From: Hymenobacter lapidiphilus | GTDB taxonomy: Bacteria; Bacteroidota; Bacteroidia; Cytophagales; Hymenobacteraceae | NCBI RefSeq assembly: GCF_013377885.1 | Contig: NZ_JABKAU010000016.1 | Span: 1-64,000 of the forward strand | DNA length: 64,000 nucleotides | Direction of reading: 5' to 3' | Shown here: piece by piece, positions 1 to 8,381 of the stretch | How the letters are laid out: every line of letters starts with the position of its first letter | Numbering within the stretch: the stretch's first letter is position 1 | Notes under the pieces: model-generated | Seen by the model: the letters and a program-made list of their open reading frames with translations, nothing else | Told to the model about the DNA's origin: nothing | Databases searched by the model: none | Program-made: the position numbers and the translations under genes

Positions 1-3
1 ATA

Positions 4-38
4 AAAAGGCCCCATACTCAGTTGAGTACGGGGCCTTC
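4..38 (-). terminator. Intrinsic terminator of the floA unit
   Basis: Inverted repeat of GGCCCC-rich arms. Read on the minus strand the stem is fully paired (one G-U) and is followed by TTTTTAT. On the plus strand the same position is an A-C mismatch, so it probably serves the minus-strand floA transcript that ends at 112. Confidence 0.8.
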
Positions 39-66
39 TTTCTGTTAAGACGTATTGTGATTTCTA

Positions 67-108
67 AAGCGTCAGCTTGCTGCTTGTAGCTGGTGGCTTG
101 CAGCTCAC
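67..108. repeat. Degenerate 7-nt tandem repeat
   Basis: From position 74 the sequence can be cut into five consecutive heptamers (AGCTTGC, TGCTTGT, AGCTGGT, GGCTTGC, AGCTCAC) with a shared core. It sits between the floA terminator and the floA stop codon. It belongs to a set of 7-nt periodic elements seen elsewhere in the window (see 41171 and 29879). Confidence 0.55.
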
Positions 109-111
109 TCC

Positions 112-1116
112 TTAACTCAGTCGGGTTTCGTCGCGGTTGGGTTTGGTACCACTGTTAGAGGCGCCGGGGTTGGCAATCGAGTCGCGCATGTCAGTGTCCG
201 ACTGGATGTTGCGCATCTTGTAGTAGTCCATGATGCCGAGGTTGCCATTGCGGAACGCTTCGGCCATGGCCTTCGGAATCTCGGCTTCGGCTTCGACTAC
301 GCGGGCCTTGGCTTCCTGGGTTTTAGCGCGGTTTTCCTGCTCTACGGCTACGGCCATGGCGCGGCGCTCCTCCGCCTTGGCCTCGGCTACCTTCAGGTCG
401 GCGGTGGCCTGGTCAATCTGCAGCTTGGCGCCAATGTTCTCTCCTATGTCAATGTCGGCAATGTCGATAGACAGGATTTCGAAGGCCGTACCCGCATCGA
501 GACCCTTGCTGAGCACAAGCTTGGAGATTTTGTCGGGGTTTTCGAGCACTTCCTTGTGCGAGCGGGAGGAGCCGATGCTGGTTACGATGCCTTCGCCCAC
601 GCGGGCCAGAATGGTTTCCTCGCCGGCACCGCCCACGAGCTGGGCAATGTTGGCGCGCACCGTTACGCGGGCCTTGGCAATCAGCTGAATGCCATCCTGC
701 GCCACGGCGGCCACATTGGGCGTGTTAATCACCTTGGGGTTCACGCTGGTGGTCACGGCCGCAAATACGTCGCGGCCAGCCAGGTCGATGGCAGTAGCCT
801 GCTTGAAGGTGAGCGGAATGTTGGCCTTGTCGGCCGAAATGAGGGCTTTGATGACGCTGGGCACGTTGCCACCCGCCAGGTAGTGGGTCTCCAGGTCGTT
901 GGCCGTGAGGGCCAGGCCAGCCTTGGTGGAGGTAATCATCGAGTTGACAATCAGGGACGGTGGCACCTTGCGTACCCGCATGAACGCCAGCTGTAGCAGG
1001 CTCACCCGCACCCCCGAGAACAGCGCCGTAATCCAGAGGCTGACCGGGAAAAAGTACAGGAACACCAACAGGATGATGCCGCCCACAATGAGCGGAATAA
1101 GAGGAAATTCATTCAT
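112..1116 (-). CDS. floA: Flotillin-like protein FloA
   Basis: The 334-residue protein matches the bacterial flotillin FloA/YqfA family in length and layout. An N-terminal hydrophobic hairpin (about residues 6-35) anchors it to the inner membrane. An SPFH/band-7-like domain follows, and then an Ala/Glu-rich coiled coil (about 235-290) typical of flotillin oligomerisation. Family members scaffold ordered membrane microdomains. The start ATG gives the usual [12 protein letters not shown] N-terminus directly before the membrane segment. It lies 79 bp downstream of an NfeD-like gene on the same strand, the classic flotillin/NfeD pairing, so the two are probably co-transcribed and end at the hairpin at 4-38. 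Confidence 0.93.
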   Translation of the reverse strand: MNEFPLIPLIVGGIILLVFLYFFPVSLWITALFSGVRVSLLQLAFMRVRKVPPSLIVNSMITSTKAGLALTANDLETHYLAGGNVPSVIKALISADKANIPLTFKQATAIDLAGRDVFAAVTTSVNPKVINTPNVAAVAQDGIQLIAKARVTVRANIAQLVGGAGEETILARVGEGIVTSIGSSRSHKEVLENPDKISKLVLSKGLDAGTAFEILSIDIADIDIGENIGAKLQIDQATADLKVAEAKAEERRAMAVAVEQENRAKTQEAKARVVEAEAEIPKAMAEAFRNGNLGIMDYYKMRNIQSDTDMRDSIANPGASNSGTKPNRDETRLS

Positions 1117-1164
1117 AGGGAATAGGGAGTTGGTGAGGACGAAGTTGAGTGAGGGGTTGGTGTT
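1116..1164. repeat. Weak 7-nt periodic G-rich tract
   Basis: Seven consecutive heptamers beginning TAGGGAA, TAGGGAG, TTGGTGA can be read in the spacer between nfeD and floA. The units are more diverged than in the other heptad elements and there is no inverted partner, so membership in that set is tentative. Confidence 0.3.
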
Positions 1165-1195
1165 CTGTTAGCCTGAGCAGAGCATCAACCGAAAA

Positions 1196-1663
1196 TCAGG
1201 CTGTTTGGCGAACCACGATGCGGTTGTGCTCGATGCCAATGACCAGCACCTCAGAGTCTGCATCCACAAACTCGCCGCGGGTGGTTACCTCCCGACGGTC
1301 GTCGGCGAAGAGGGCGGTGCCAGCGGGGCGCAGGGCCGACAGGGTGCGGCCTACCGCCCCGGGCGCAACGTCGGCCTGGCGCACATCGAGCACGTGGCCG
1401 TGGTTTTGCTGCATTAGGGCCATTTTGTCGAGGTTGCGGGGCCGTAGCCCGATATACACCAGCGCCCCCACCAACACAGCCGAAGCCGAGAGCAGAATGT
1501 GGCCGGTGGCGCTGCCATAGTCGCGGTAGCTGAACCAGATGCCCACCGCCAGCAGTCCGAAGCCAACCAGGCCCACCACTGTAGTACCAGGGATGAAAAT
1601 AATTTCGACCACCAGAAAGGCAAGGCCAAAAAGCAACAGCAGCGCAATTGTAAGCCAATCCAT
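1196..1663 (-). CDS. NfeD-like membrane protein, flotillin partner
   Basis: A 155-residue protein with three hydrophobic segments (about residues 4-24, 28-46 and 55-73) and then a soluble C-terminal domain of about 80 residues with the beta-rich pattern of the NfeD OB fold (GAVGRTLSALRPAGTALF, then GEFVDADSEV). This is the short NfeD form without the N-terminal serine-protease domain. The ATG at 1663 was chosen because the longer open frame upstream has no recognisable content and runs antisense through the gre gene. A TATCTTTT near-consensus -7 box lies about 30 bp upstream. Short NfeD proteins are genetically linked to flotillins, which fits floA directly downstream. Confidence 0.88.
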   Translation of the reverse strand: MDWLTIALLLLFGLAFLVVEIIFIPGTTVVGLVGFGLLAVGIWFSYRDYGSATGHILLSASAVLVGALVYIGLRPRNLDKMALMQQNHGHVLDVRQADVAPGAVGRTLSALRPAGTALFADDRREVTTRGEFVDADSEVLVIGIEHNRIVVRQTA

Positions 1664-1771
1664 AGTGAGAAGGGGAAGATAGTTTGGTTGGGAAAAGATA
1701 CGCAGAAACCCAACAGTAACTGCCGTAGTCGGCTCCGGCAACCCCGGCTGCGGGGCCGCGTTAAGCCAAGT

Positions 1772-2281
1772 ATGAGTCGCGCATTTACCAAAGAGGACGA
1801 TTCCCTCGAAGCCCCCATCATTCCGCCCCGGCCGGCCCTGCCGCCGGGCTCGGTCAATTATGTAACGCCTACCGGCCTCGAACAGCTGCGCCAGGAACTC
1901 ACGGAGCTGGAAGCTGCCCGTACCGCCGCCGAGGCCAACCACGACAACGACGCCGACCGTACCCGCCGCCTTACACTGCTCAACGGCCAGCTCGCCGCCC
2001 TCTCCAACCGCCTGGCCAGCGCTAGGCTTGTTGACCCCGCCACCCAGCCCGCCGGCGAAGTCCGCTTCGGGGCCTGCGTAACGCTGCGCCCCACCGTTGG
2101 CAAAGCACCCGACCGCCGCTTCACCATCGTAGGGGTCGATGAGGCCAATGTAGCCGAGGGCAAAATTGCCTTCGTAGCCCCCATTGCCCGCGCTGTGCAG
2201 GGTGCCCGGCTCGGCCAGCGCATAACGCTGCAGCTGGGCCCCAAAAAGGAAGAAGTCGAGGTTATCAATATCGAGTACTGA
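1772..2281 (+). CDS. GreA/GreB-family transcription factor
   Basis: A 169-residue protein. After a charged, proline-rich N-terminal tail (residues 1-30) comes YVTPTGLEQLRQELTELE, the start of the Gre antiparallel coiled coil (about 30-90). An FKBP-like C-terminal domain (about 95-169) follows with VTLRPTVGKAPDRRFTIVG and the terminal VINIEY. Gre factors bind the RNA polymerase secondary channel and stimulate cleavage of backtracked RNA. The tail makes this closer to the GreB-like group than to canonical GreA. Whether the acidic tip residues needed for cleavage are intact cannot be settled by eye. It converges on proS, separated by a REPIN-like repeat and a strong terminator. Confidence 0.85.
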   Translation: MSRAFTKEDDSLEAPIIPPRPALPPGSVNYVTPTGLEQLRQELTELEAARTAAEANHDNDADRTRRLTLLNGQLAALSNRLASARLVDPATQPAGEVRFGACVTLRPTVGKAPDRRFTIVGVDEANVAEGKIAFVAPIARAVQGARLGQRITLQLGPKKEEVEVINIEY

Positions 2282-2308
2282 TTTCAATCTTGAGAAGATA
2301 TTGAATGA

Positions 2309-2434
2309 AGCCCAAGTTGCGGAGGGCGCTGTATGGGCGGAGCTTGTCCCCGCCGTGCGCGCAGTTGCACCGACAATCGTTATAACGGCAGGCGGGGACA
2401 AGCCCCGCCCCTACGTCGTTCTGGCAACTTGGCT
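2309..2434. repeat. REPIN-like GC-rich palindrome, copy 1 of 4
   Basis: Inverted arms CCCAAGTTGCGGAGGGCGCT...GGGCGGAGCTTGTCCCCGCC face a near-exact complementary copy ending CCCCGCCCCTAC...GCAACTTGG, about 126 bp in all. The same arms recur at 10621, 12367 and 38905. It lies between the convergent 3' ends of the gre gene and proS. Confidence 0.9.
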
Positions 2435-2450
2435 TTGTTACTTGGCAATA

Positions 2451-2490
2451 AACCAGAACAGGCCCACCAATTGGTGGGCCTGTTCTGGTT
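2451..2490. terminator. Bidirectional terminator between gre and proS
   Basis: A perfect 40-nt palindrome (AACCAGAACAGGCCCACCAA and its complement) between convergent genes. T residues follow the stem on the plus strand. Confidence 0.8.
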
Positions 2491-2523
2491 TCATCGTATT
2501 CAATCGACTACAAAATCCGTGGT

Positions 2524-3999
2524 CTAGTAAGCCCGGGCGAAATACGCGCGGCGCACCGATGGCTTGCCCGTTAGCATGCAGACACCGTCCTCGTCGGGCT
2601 CGTTGAGGGCCAGGCAGCGGATGGTGGCTTTGGTTTCCTCTTTGATGCGCTCCTCGGTTTCGGAAGTGCCATCGTAGTGGGCCAGCACGAAGCCGGCGGT
2701 AGTATCGAGCACCTGCTTGAACTCCTCGTAGCTCTCGACGCGGGTGGTGTGGGTTTCGCGGAAGCGCAGGGCCCGCTGGTAGATGTTCTGCTGAATATCG
2801 GCCAGCAGCTGGTCGACGCTGTTCACGATGTCGGCCAGCGGCAGGGTCATCTTCTCCTTGGTGTCGCGGCGGGCTACCTCTACGGTGCCGGCCTCCAGGT
2901 CGCGCAGGCCCACGGCAATGCGCACGGGCACGCCTTTCAGCTCCCACTCGGCAAATTTGAAGCCGGGGCGCTCGGTGTCGCGGTCGTCCACTTTCACCGA
3001 GATGCCGCGCGCAATCAGGCCCATCTGCATGGGCCGGATGCGCTCCATTACTTCCTCCAGCTGGCCGGATTTGTAAATGGGCACGATGACCACCTGAATG
3101 GGGGCCAGCTTAGGCGGCAGCACGAGGCCTTCGTCGTCGGAGTGCGCCATTACCAGTGCGCCCATCAGGCGGGTGCTCACGCCCCAGCTCGTGCCCCATA
3201 CGTGTTCCAGGCCGCCTTCTTTGGTTTGGAACTGCACATCAAACGCCTTGGCGAAATTCTGGCCCAGGAAGTGCGAAGTGCCGGCCTGCAGAGCCTTACC
3301 GTCCTGCATCAGGCCCTCGATACAATACGTGTCCACGGCCCCGGCAAACCGCTCGTTTTCGGTTTTCACGCCTTTTACTACAGGTAGTGCCATCCACTCT
3401 TCGGCAAACTGGGCGTAAACATCCAGCATCTGGCGGGTTTCGGCTACGGCCTCGCCCTCGGTGGCGTGGGCCGTGTGGCCTTCCTGCCACAAAAACTCGG
3501 CGGTGCGCAGAAACAGGCGGGTGCGCATCTCCCAGCGCACCACGTTGGCCCACTGGTTGATGAGCAGCGGCAGGTCGCGGTAGCTCTGAATCCAGCCTTT
3601 ATAGGTGCTCCAGATGATGGCCTCCGAGGTGGGGCGAACAATCAGTTCCTCTTCGAGTTTGGCGTTAGGGTCGACGCGCAGCTTACCGGGCCGGTCGGGG
3701 TCGTTCTGGAGGCGGTAGTGGGTTACCACGGCGCACTCTTTGGCGAAGCCCTCTGCGTTTTTCTCTTCTGCCTCGAACAGGCTTTTGGGCACGAAAAGCG
3801 GGAAATACGCGTTTTCATGGCCCGTGCGCTTGAACATATCGTCGAGCGTGCGCTGCATCTTCTCCCAGATGGCGTAGCCGTAGGGCTTGATAACCATGCA
3901 GCCGCGCACGGCCGAGTTCTCGGCCAACCCGGCCCGCTTTACCAGTTCGTTGTACCAGAGCGAATAGTCTTCGCTACGCTTGGGTAAACTTTTGCTCAT
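2524..3999 (-). CDS. proS: Proline--tRNA ligase, short (archaeal/eukaryotic-like) type
   Basis: A 491-residue class II aminoacyl-tRNA synthetase that charges tRNA-Pro. The N-terminal catalytic core begins with [20 protein letters not shown] and includes [16 protein letters not shown] (motif 1 area), [13 protein letters not shown] and the motif 2 stretch [20 protein letters not shown]. The anticodon-binding domain starts near residue 300 ([10 protein letters not shown]). The C-terminus carries the zinc-binding-like tail of this type, ending RRAYFARAY. No YbaK-like editing insertion is present, which separates it from the long bacterial ProRS. This type is common in Bacteroidota. It is a single-gene unit converging on the gre gene. 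Confidence 0.97.
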   Translation of the reverse strand: MSKSLPKRSEDYSLWYNELVKRAGLAENSAVRGCMVIKPYGYAIWEKMQRTLDDMFKRTGHENAYFPLFVPKSLFEAEEKNAEGFAKECAVVTHYRLQNDPDRPGKLRVDPNAKLEEELIVRPTSEAIIWSTYKGWIQSYRDLPLLINQWANVVRWEMRTRLFLRTAEFLWQEGHTAHATEGEAVAETRQMLDVYAQFAEEWMALPVVKGVKTENERFAGAVDTYCIEGLMQDGKALQAGTSHFLGQNFAKAFDVQFQTKEGGLEHVWGTSWGVSTRLMGALVMAHSDDEGLVLPPKLAPIQVVIVPIYKSGQLEEVMERIRPMQMGLIARGISVKVDDRDTERPGFKFAEWELKGVPVRIAVGLRDLEAGTVEVARRDTKEKMTLPLADIVNSVDQLLADIQQNIYQRALRFRETHTTRVESYEEFKQVLDTTAGFVLAHYDGTSETEERIKEETKATIRCLALNEPDEDGVCMLTGKPSVRRAYFARAY

Positions 4000-4186
4000 A
4001 TTTGGAAGTATCTTGAGAATAGGATGAAAAGTTCCAGTTTCTGGTACAAGATTTGTCCTAAGAAAAGGGCACCGTTTCGGGGCGAAATTACGTTATAAAA
4101 TCCGGAGGAACTGGGCTTTGGCGGTCCTTCCGCCTCTGGCATTCAGTTTTCCTTCCTTGGCCAATCCATCTTTACGCGCAGGCATC

Positions 4187-5566
4187 ATGAAAAAGCACCT
4201 CCCTTCTATCCTACCCGCCCTGGCCCTGCTTACGCTGGGAGGGTGTGCCGTATCTTCTAATCTGGCTACCACCGAAAACGACGGCATGTACTATTCGGCC
4301 TCGGACGATAAGGTAACGGCTTTGGCAGTGCCGGTAGCCCAAGCTGCTCCTGTTGGCGACCCCAACGATGTGGTTAACCCCGACTACAACGGCAGCGTTG
4401 CCAGAAGCGGCAGCGATGAGTATTACGATGAGGAGCGGTATGCTAATGTGCCGCAGCGCCAGAACAACTACCGCGGTGGCAGCCTAGGCTACTACAGCTT
4501 CCCCTACGCCGATCCTTACTATTATGGTGCATCGGCGTTCGGTTACTCGCCCTACTCGGCATTTGGCCACTCGCCTTATGCCTTTTACGACCCCTTCTAC
4601 CGGCCTTTTTATGGTTACGGCGGGCTGACCATCAACATCGGCTTTGGCTTTGGCCAGCCCTATTACCGGCCCTTTGGCTATTCGCCCTATGGTTTCTACG
4701 ACCCTTACTTTGCCTACGGCGGCTTCGGTGGGCTCTGGGGGAACCAGTTCGGATACGGCAATGGCTTCTATGGTAACGGCTTTTATAATAACGGCTTCTA
4801 CAACAATGGCTACTGCGGCGTGGGCGTGGGCAATGACCGCCCGGTACGCAACGTAACTTACGGGCCACGCCGCTCGCGCACCGGTACCGGTGCTGGCCTG
4901 GCCAGTGGCTCTACCAGCACGGCCAGCAACGCTAGCCCCGGCCGCAGCCGGGTAGTACAGGAGGGCCGGTTTGCCACGCCGGGCAATAGCGGTACCACCG
5001 TGCCGGCTGGCCAATATAACGGCCGCAGCCGCGTGCGCGATGTAACGGCCGGTAATGGCAACAGCTCGGCAAGCGGGCAGCCCGCCACCACGTCGCAAAC
5101 TGCCACGCGTAGTAGCCGCTACCGCGAAACCCAGCCAGTACAGGGCGCACCGACGATGGCAGGCCAGCCGGCGGGCACTACCCGTCGCTGGCGCGTGCTC
5201 GATAACTCGGCCCCCAATGGCGCACCGGCTTCGGGCAATGAGCGCACGACGCAAGGATCGGTCAGCCAGCCGGAGCGTGCGCGCCGCGCAACCTATTACA
5301 GCGGCGACAATGGCAGCAATTCGAGCTCGGGTACGGCGCAGCCCCAGCGCCAGCGCACCTACGAGCGTAGCTCGTCTCCCAGCCGCGCCTCCGAGCCTTC
5401 GCGCTCCTACTCGGAGCCCAGCCGCGCTTCTGAGCCCTCGCGCTCTTACTCAGAGCCTAGCCGCGCTTCCGAGCCTTCGCGCTCCTACTCAGAGCCTAGC
5501 CGTTCCTCCTCACCTGCGCAGAGCAGCGGGGGTGGTGATGGCGGCGGCCGCGGCCGGGTGCGCTAA
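4187..5566 (+). CDS. Tyr/Gly/Phe-rich lipoprotein with C-terminal tandem repeats
   Basis: A 459-residue predicted lipoprotein of no recognised family. MKKHLPSILPALALLTLGGC is a lipoprotein signal peptide with a lipobox (LGGC) at the end of the hydrophobic run. Residues 100-225 are dominated by Tyr, Phe, Gly, Pro and Asn (repeated GYSPY/FYDPFY motifs, then GNGFYGNGFY units). Residues 230-400 are Ser/Gly/Arg-rich and probably disordered. The C-terminus has three copies of a 13-residue unit (SRASEPSRSYSEP) before a GGGDGGGRGRVR end. The ATG at 4187 was preferred to an upstream in-frame start because it begins the signal peptide. It is likely exposed at the envelope; the function is unknown. Confidence 0.75.
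   Translation: MKKHLPSILPALALLTLGGCAVSSNLATTENDGMYYSASDDKVTALAVPVAQAAPVGDPNDVVNPDYNGSVARSGSDEYYDEERYANVPQRQNNYRGGSLGYYSFPYADPYYYGASAFGYSPYSAFGHSPYAFYDPFYRPFYGYGGLTINIGFGFGQPYYRPFGYSPYGFYDPYFAYGGFGGLWGNQFGYGNGFYGNGFYNNGFYNNGYCGVGVGNDRPVRNVTYGPRRSRTGTGAGLASGSTSTASNASPGRSRVVQEGRFATPGNSGTTVPAGQYNGRSRVRDVTAGNGNSSASGQPATTSQTATRSSRYRETQPVQGAPTMAGQPAGTTRRWRVLDNSAPNGAPASGNERTTQGSVSQPERARRATYYSGDNGSNSSSGTAQPQRQRTYERSSSPSRASEPSRSYSEPSRASEPSRSYSEPSRASEPSRSYSEPSRSSSPAQSSGGGDGGGRGRVR
5381..5497 (+). repeat. Three 39-bp coding tandem repeats
   Basis: Units at 5381-5419, 5420-5458 and 5459-5497 encode the identical 13-residue SRASEPSRSYSEP. Differences between copies are synonymous third-base changes, so the protein repeat appears to be kept by selection. 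A partial fourth unit follows. Confidence 0.9.
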
Positions 5567-5668
5567 GCCAGCCACTGACTCCGCTACCAGCCTGCATTAT
5601 TTATCTGCCTGTTAGAAGCGGCCCGAACTTGTTTCGGGTCGCACTGGGCCATCATCTTCCTTTCTCCT

Positions 5669-7159
5669 ATGAAAACCCTGAAATATGGGCTTGCTGTTGC
5701 CTTAATGGGCACAGCTAGCCACGCCTTTGCTCAGTATCAGCCCGATGCTTTGCGCTTTTCTCAGTCGCAGCCCGTGGGCACGGCCCGCACGTTGGGCATT
5801 GGCGGCGCCAGTGCCGCCGTAGGTGGAGACTTTGGCTCGGTGAGCGTGAACCCGGCCGGTTTGGGCATGTTTCAGCGCTCTGAGTTCAGCATTTCGCCGG
5901 GTTTCAGCTTACTCAGCAGTGATGCCAGCGCTTTTGGCACCACCAGCAACAACTCGCGTAGCAACCTGAACATAGCCAGCGCCGGACTAGTGCTAGCCCG
6001 CCGCCGGCCCGATGGCGACGGCAGCGCGTGGCGGGCCGGCTCGTTTGGTCTGGGCATTACGCGCACAGCCAGCTACAACCAGCTGTTTCGCTACAGTGGC
6101 CGCCCCGAGTTCAACCAAGACATTTTCCAGCGCCTGAGCCAGGACCAGCGAGCTGGGCTTGACGACCTGGCTTTCGATACGTACCTGACCGAGCGCGACG
6201 CGGATGGCACGTTTATTCCGGCAGACTTCTTTTTCACCGGCCGGCTCAACCAAGACGAAACGGTTCGTACCAGCGGTTCCACCACGCAGTTCGATTTGGC
6301 TTACGGGGCCAGCTACCTCGATAAGTTTTATGTCGGGGCCGGAATCGGCATTACCAGCGTACGCTACAACTCCGAGAACATTCTGACGGCTGATGCCGTG
6401 AATCCGAACGACCCGGAAAGTGCCTTCCAGTCGCTGACGCTGCGCGACGACATCCGGACGACCGGAGGGGGTATTAACTTCCGGCTGGGTGTTATTTACC
6501 GGCCCGTTGATATTCTGCGCATCGGGGCCTCGGTACAGACGCCAACCTATATGCAGCTAAGCGAAACGTACAATAGCTCGCTACAGGCCCAGTTCAACCG
6601 GCCCATCGTGATTGATGGTCAGTCGTACACGTCGGCCCGCTCGGCCCTCGACCCTAACTTGGCCGAATACGCGCTTGCCACACCTTTTAAGGCAACCGGT
6701 GGCGTGGCCGTAGTGCTTGGCAAGTATGGCTTCATCAGCGGCGACGTGGAATACCTGGACTACTCCTCGGCCCGGCTGCGCAACTACAATAACAACCAGT
6801 ACAATTTCAGCGCCGACAACGACGACATCCAGAACCTGCAGCAAAGCGCCGTAAACCTGCGGGTGGGAGGCGAAGCCCGGTTTGATGTGCTGCGGGCCCG
6901 GCTGGGGGTGGCTTATTACGGCGACCCGTACCGGAACAGCGGCACCGACCAGAGCCGCATCTACGTGACCGGGGGCCTGGGACTGCGCCAGAACAACTTC
7001 TTCGTGGATGTGGCCGGCGTGTACGGCAAGGGCAACTCGCGCTACACTCCCTACACCCTACTCGACACTGACGGCCGCCCTTCAGCAGACGACACCCCGG
7101 TAGTGAAAGTAATTGACAAGCAGTTTACTACCACAGTTACGGCGGGTTTCCTGTTTTAA
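5669..7159 (+). CDS. FadL/OmpP1-like outer membrane transport protein
   Basis: A 496-residue outer-membrane beta-barrel. The Sec signal peptide ends at SHAFAQ. The mature N-terminus has the conserved OMPP1/FadL hatch-region pattern: GTARTLGIGGASAAVGGDFG, then VSVNPAGLGMFQRSEFS. Alternating amphipathic strands continue to a C-terminal aromatic residue (TAGFLF), as expected for BAM-dependent assembly. FadL-type channels pass hydrophobic compounds such as fatty acids across the outer membrane; the substrate here is unknown. It follows the Tyr-rich lipoprotein by 102 bp, so co-transcription is possible. It ends at a bidirectional terminator at 7197-7235. Confidence 0.85.
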   Translation: MKTLKYGLAVALMGTASHAFAQYQPDALRFSQSQPVGTARTLGIGGASAAVGGDFGSVSVNPAGLGMFQRSEFSISPGFSLLSSDASAFGTTSNNSRSNLNIASAGLVLARRRPDGDGSAWRAGSFGLGITRTASYNQLFRYSGRPEFNQDIFQRLSQDQRAGLDDLAFDTYLTERDADGTFIPADFFFTGRLNQDETVRTSGSTTQFDLAYGASYLDKFYVGAGIGITSVRYNSENILTADAVNPNDPESAFQSLTLRDDIRTTGGGINFRLGVIYRPVDILRIGASVQTPTYMQLSETYNSSLQAQFNRPIVIDGQSYTSARSALDPNLAEYALATPFKATGGVAVVLGKYGFISGDVEYLDYSSARLRNYNNNQYNFSADNDDIQNLQQSAVNLRVGGEARFDVLRARLGVAYYGDPYRNSGTDQSRIYVTGGLGLRQNNFFVDVAGVYGKGNSRYTPYTLLDTDGRPSADDTPVVKVIDKQFTTTVTAGFLF

Positions 7160-7196
7160 CCAGACAGCACTACACGTATTGCTTTGGCCATCAACT

Positions 7197-7235
7197 AAAA
7201 AGCCCGGTTTCCCTTTGTGTGGAGGCCGGGCTTTT
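7197..7235. terminator. Bidirectional intrinsic terminator
   Basis: AAAAAGCCCGG and CCGGGCTTTT arms with an 18-nt loop, between convergent genes; T/A tracts flank both sides. Confidence 0.85.
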
Positions 7236-7263
7236 GCGTGGCTGGACGTGCCACGAATCGGGG

Positions 7264-8190
7264 TTATTTCCCTACCCGTACCTGCACCGTCAGCTGGCGC
7301 CGGTTGGTAGTGCCGATGCGCTGCACCCGCAGCAAGCCGGGCTTGCCTTCGGGCGTGAGGAAGGCCAACACCTGCCCCCGGCGCAACGGGCCGGTGGTAG
7401 TGGAACGGGCGAAACCTGTCCCGCTGTCGTAGGCAGAGCGGAGCAGCTGGGCCGTACCGGCATTCTGGAAGGCAGTGCTATCGAGGGAGGTGCTGCGGAT
7501 TTGGGTGGCCCGGGGCTGGGGCCAGGTCAGTTTCAGCGACTCTTCGGTGGGCAGCGAGAGTACGGGGGCACTGATGGTATTATCGAACTGGTAGATGAGG
7601 TCGATGCGCTGCTGATTGGCGGGCAGGTTGCGCACCGAGAAGCCGGGCAGGGCTAGCCCCTCGCGCAGCGCCAGAAACCGGCGCGTATCGGGCACTCCCG
7701 CGCGCGGGGCGTCGAGCGTTACGGTGTAGCTATGGAACACTGCCAGCGAGTCGGCGCGGGGCAAATACAGGCGCAGGCTGCGGGCCCCTTTGTTTTCGGC
7801 ATCGAAGACCTCGTAGCGCCAGGTTTCGGCGCCGGCGGTGCTACGGGTGGGCTGGGTACTCTGGAAAACCAGTTCCTTCAGCGAGGAAACCGTCGAATCG
7901 AGGTACACGATAGTTTCCGGATCCTCTTCTTCCCCAAGCAAGGAGTACGTGATTGGCTCGGGCTTGGGCTCGTAGGTTACCGTGATGAGCAGGCGTTGCA
8001 GGAGGTTGTTGCCCTCGGCCCGGGCATAGATGCGGGTGGTCACGGTATCGGCGGGCGTGGTGAGGCGGCGGGCGGTGGCGGTGAGGCGCGAGTCGGCCAC
8101 GAACTGCACCCGGGGCCCCGAGCCGAGCCCTGGTTCGCAGGCGGCAAGCAGCCCCGGCAGCACCAGCAGAAGTATCGAGCGGAAGCGCAT
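7264..8190 (-). CDS. Lipoprotein of unknown function
   Basis: A 308-residue protein with a clear lipoprotein signal (LLLVLPGLLAAC; lipobox LAAC, Cys18). The rest is hydrophilic and beta-rich with no motif I recognise. The region TYSLLGEEEDPETIVYLDST and several Val/Thr-rich segments suggest Ig-like or jelly-roll sandwich domains. No Cys occurs after the lipid anchor. It is a single gene, divergent from the peptidase gene at 8382 and convergent with the FadL-like gene. Similar lipoproteins of this size are common and mostly uncharacterised in Bacteroidota. Confidence 0.75.
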   Translation of the reverse strand: MRFRSILLLVLPGLLAACEPGLGSGPRVQFVADSRLTATARRLTTPADTVTTRIYARAEGNNLLQRLLITVTYEPKPEPITYSLLGEEEDPETIVYLDSTVSSLKELVFQSTQPTRSTAGAETWRYEVFDAENKGARSLRLYLPRADSLAVFHSYTVTLDAPRAGVPDTRRFLALREGLALPGFSVRNLPANQQRIDLIYQFDNTISAPVLSLPTEESLKLTWPQPRATQIRSTSLDSTAFQNAGTAQLLRSAYDSGTGFARSTTTGPLRRGQVLAFLTPEGKPGLLRVQRIGTTNRRQLTVQVRVGK

Positions 8191-8196
8191 AGTTAT

Positions 8197-8238
8197 TTGG
8201 AGCTTTTAGCTGACGACTGCTAACGGTCAGCTGTCAGA
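8197..8238. repeat. Degenerate 7-nt tandem repeat
   Basis: Six consecutive heptamers (TTGGAGC, TTTTAGC, TGACGAC, TGCTAAC, GGTCAGC, TGTCAGA) lie just upstream of the lipoprotein gene at 8190. A separate stem-loop GCCGGCAG...CTGCCGGC follows at about 8253-8275. It belongs to the heptad set described at 29879. Confidence 0.45.
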
Positions 8239-8381
8239 ATAAGGGGTTGGACGCCGGCAGCTGCTACCTGCCGGCTGAAAGCCCGGAGGCCAACGGCCCA
8301 CAAAGATACGCTGGGTGCAACCTTGCGGGTCGCATTGGCTACCTTAACGCCGGAAACTGACCGACATTTCATTTTACCTGC

